The position numbers and the translations under genes are program-made. Positions 61,874 to 64,000 of a stretch of 64,000 nucleotides of DNA are shown piece after piece. Below the pieces are notes generated by a model. It was not told where the DNA came from, made no database searches, and saw only the letters and a program-made list of their open reading frames with translations. Source of the stretch: Catellatospora methionotrophica (GTDB lineage Bacteria > Actinomycetota > Actinomycetes > Mycobacteriales > Micromonosporaceae); contig NZ_JAAOTJ010000002.1 in assembly GCF_011297335.1 (NCBI RefSeq), positions 372,001 to 436,000 on the forward strand, given 5' to 3'. Positions within the stretch are counted from its first letter, which is position 1. Each line of letters begins with the position of its first letter.

Positions 61874-64000
61874 ATGATCAGATCCGCCCCCCACCGTCCC
61901 TTCCGCAGGCGCGCCCGCGCCGCCGTCGCCGTCCTCGGCGTGGCCGCCCTGACCGTGGTCGGCCTGGCCGTCCCGGCCGGTGCCGCGACCACCGGCCCGA
62001 CCGAGCCCGCCACGGCCGCCAGCGTCACCGGCATCGGCACCGCGGCCTGGAGCACCCCGGCCAACGCCCTGGAGACCGACGACCTCTACACCTTCGCCGG
62101 CCTCAACAGCTCCACCTCGAACTACCTCAAGGTGACCGGATTCGCGCTCGCCGTCCCGGCGGGCGCGACCGTCAACGGCGTCAGCGTCGCCATCGAGCGC
62201 AGGGCCTCCGGCTCGTCCGGCGACCTGCGCGACGTCAGCGTCAAGCTGGTCAAGGGCGGCACCATCACCGGCACCGAGCACGCCGACACCGCCACCTCCT
62301 GGCCGATCTCCGACGCCACCGCCATGTACGGCTCGGCGAGCGACCTGTGGGGCACCACGCTGACCCAGGCCGACGTCACCAGCGCCACCTTCGGCGCGGT
62401 GCTGGCCGTGCAGAACCTCAACGGTAACGGCACCTTCGCCAAGGTCGACGCCGTGACGATCTCGGTCACCTACACCCCGAGCGGGGCGAGCGCGCCGGTC
62501 AACACCACCGCCCCGGCGGTCAGCGGCACGGCTCAGCAGGGCCAGACCCTGACCACCAGCACCGGCGTATGGACCAACGGGCCGACCTACACCTACCAGT
62601 GGCAGCGCTGCGACAGCGCCGGTGCGAGCTGCGCGAACATCTCCGGCGCGACGGCCTCGTCGTACGTGCTGGCCGGGGTCGACGTCGGCGGGCGGCTGCG
62701 CTCGCGGGTCACCGCGACCAACGGCGCGGGCGCGAACACCGCCTCGTCGGCGGTCACCGCCGTGGTGACGGCATCGGGCAGCGGCGGTGCGACCCCGCCG
62801 ACCGCGCCCGGCACCATCGTCAGCGCGACCGGGATCGGCACCGTGGCCTGGACCGGCCCCGCCGACGCCCGCACCCCCAACGACGTCTGGGCGTACGCGG
62901 CCCTGGCCGGCAGCACCTCGAACTACCTGAAGCTGACCAACTTCGGCCTGGCCGTGCCGTCCGGTGCGACGGTCTCCGGAGTCACCGTGGCCGTCGAGCG
63001 CCGCGCGTCGGGCTCGGCGGGCGACCTGCGCGACGCCTCGATCAAGCTGGTCAAGGCGGGCACCATCGTCGGCACCGAGCACGCGGCGACCGGCGTCACC
63101 TGGCCGACCTCCGACGCCGTGGCCGTCTACGGGTCGGCGTCCGACCTGTGGGGCACCACGCTGACCCAGGCCGACGTCGTCAACTCCGGCTTCGGCGTCG
63201 TGCTGGCGGTGCAGAACGTCGACAGCGACGGCGCGTTCGCCAAGGTCGACGCGGTGACCGTCACGGTCACGTACACCACGGGCGGCGGCGGCCCGACCCC
63301 GCCGGTCAACACCTCGGCCCCGACGATCAGCGGCACCCCGAACCAGGGCGCGACGCAGACCGCCGCGAACGGGACCTGGACCGGCTCGCCGACCTCGTAC
63401 GCCTACCGCTGGCAGCGCTGCGACAGCGCCGGCGGGTCGTGTGTGGACATCTCCGGCGCGACCGCGTCGACGTACACCGCGAGCGCGGCCGACGTCGGCG
63501 GGCGCCTGAAGGTCAAGGTCACCGCGACCAACGCGACCGGTTCCACCACCGCGTCCTCGGGCGCGACGGCCGTCATCACCAGCGCCCCGGCCCCGGCGTC
63601 GTACACCGCGACCGGCTACACCCGCGCCGTCGTGGCCAACCCGGCCGGTGCGCCGTACACCTCGTTCGTGGGGGAGTGGGTCAACCCGGCCGACGGCAGC
63701 ATCTGGATCTCGTGGATCCAGAGCGCGGGCGCCAAGGGCAGCGGCGCGCCCGCCTGGGTGCAGAGCCGGCTGGGCAGCGGCTACCTCGCCGACAAGGACG
63801 CCTGGAACGCCACCACGACGCTGCAGTACATGCGCTCCACCGACCACGGCGCGACGTGGAACTACGTCTACCCGCACAGCGGCGTCGACGACCTGGTGGT
63901 GACCCCGCTGGACGGCGCGCTGACGGCGACCTCGACGGCGGGCTGCACCTCGTCGGGCGCGACCTCGGGCTCGGGCTGCCCGACCGCGTACGCGGTGCCG
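61874..64000 (+). CDS. Large secreted repeat protein with sialidase-type Asp-box; 3' end outside window
   Basis: At least 709 residues, no stop before the window ends. The signal peptide (RRRARAAVAVLGVAALTVV, cleavage near PAGA-AT) is followed by two copies of a module of about 150 residues (VTGIGTAAW... and ATGIGTVAW...), each with a following Ig-like segment (TYQWQRCDSAG / AYRWQRCDSAG). From about residue 575 begins a new domain with SFVGEWVNPADGSIWISWIQ and an Asp-box STDHGATW (63836-63859), typical of sialidase/BNR propellers. ATG 61874 has GGAG seven bases upstream. A secreted sialidase or related propeller glycosidase is the best reading, but the catalytic residues are not in view. Confidence 0.82.
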   Translation, partial: MIRSAPHRPFRRRARAAVAVLGVAALTVVGLAVPAGAATTGPTEPATAASVTGIGTAAWSTPANALETDDLYTFAGLNSSTSNYLKVTGFALAVPAGATVNGVSVAIERRASGSSGDLRDVSVKLVKGGTITGTEHADTATSWPISDATAMYGSASDLWGTTLTQADVTSATFGAVLAVQNLNGNGTFAKVDAVTISVTYTPSGASAPVNTTAPAVSGTAQQGQTLTTSTGVWTNGPTYTYQWQRCDSAGASCANISGATASSYVLAGVDVGGRLRSRVTATNGAGANTASSAVTAVVTASGSGGATPPTAPGTIVSATGIGTVAWTGPADARTPNDVWAYAALAGSTSNYLKLTNFGLAVPSGATVSGVTVAVERRASGSAGDLRDASIKLVKAGTIVGTEHAATGVTWPTSDAVAVYGSASDLWGTTLTQADVVNSGFGVVLAVQNVDSDGAFAKVDAVTVTVTYTTGGGGPTPPVNTSAPTISGTPNQGATQTAANGTWTGSPTSYAYRWQRCDSAGGSCVDISGATASTYTASAADVGGRLKVKVTATNATGSTTASSGATAVITSAPAPASYTATGYTRAVVANPAGAPYTSFVGEWVNPADGSIWISWIQSAGAKGSGAPAWVQSRLGSGYLADKDAWNATTTLQYMRSTDHGATWNYVYPHSGVDDLVVTPLDGALTATSTAGCTSSGATSGSGCPTAYAVP
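62021..63580 (+). repeat. Two tandem module pairs within the secreted protein gene
   Basis: Copy 1 (about 62021-62770) and copy 2 (about 62819-63580) encode the same order of beta-sandwich module plus Ig-like segment. Shared protein runs include STSNYLK, ERRASGS, GDLRD, YGSASDLWGTTLTQADV, AVQN and WQRCDSAG. It is an internal duplication; the modules probably act as spacers or adhesion units ahead of the catalytic part. Confidence 0.85.

Overview
The window is GC-rich DNA from a filamentous actinomycete. The codon bias, GTG/TTG starts, Tat and lipoprotein export signals, large secreted glycosidases with ricin-type modules and a type I polyketide synthase suggest a soil Micromonosporaceae-like organism. 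That placement is inference; no rRNA is present to prove it. I saw no tRNA, rRNA, CRISPR array, insertion sequence or prophage.

Layout. 1-5392 is the 3' end of a polyketide synthase module (KS-AT-DH-ER-KR-ACP). 5412-11765 holds regulators (CGNR, PadR, MerR), membrane and secreted proteins and an EthD-like protein. 11769-23680 is a cell-surface and stress region: an ECF sigma factor with its RskA-type anti-sigma factor, a DUF4397 protein coupled to a class F sortase, an HNH-like protein, ahcY under an S-adenosylhomocysteine riboswitch, two MEDS-domain signalling proteins, a DUF4331 operon and a fasciclin lipoprotein.

23860-39933 is a mannan/mannoside utilisation locus. It has two convergent paralogous LacI regulators, a sugar ABC transporter (binding protein and two permeases, no ATPase), a GH2 beta-mannosidase, a ROK kinase, mannose-6-phosphate isomerase, two secreted GH26 mannanases with CBM13 modules, a GH1 beta-glycosidase and a CBM13-esterase. 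Near-identical promoter/operator elements precede the binding-protein gene and the mannosidase gene. The inferred flow is: secreted mannanases and the esterase cut mannan, the transporter imports oligosaccharides, GH2 and GH1 enzymes release monosaccharides, and ROK kinase plus ManA send mannose to fructose-6-phosphate.

40052-42733 has a YdeI-like protein, a HAF-repeat exported protein, a decayed CBM13 pseudogene and a truncated Mrr-type nuclease remnant. 42860-48339 is a translationally coupled pair of large dynamin-like GTPases, the first with two GTPase domains. This is the best candidate here for an under-described system.

48554-64000 looks like an amino-sugar or sialic-acid scavenging locus. 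It has a GntR/RpiR-SIS fusion regulator, a complete Opp-type ABC transporter, a DapA/NanA-family lyase, NagA, a ROK kinase, an HpcH/HpaI aldolase, an Asp/Glu racemase-family enzyme and a secreted repeat protein with a sialidase-type Asp-box that runs off the window. A half-site close to ATGGTNTAC recurs at its promoters.
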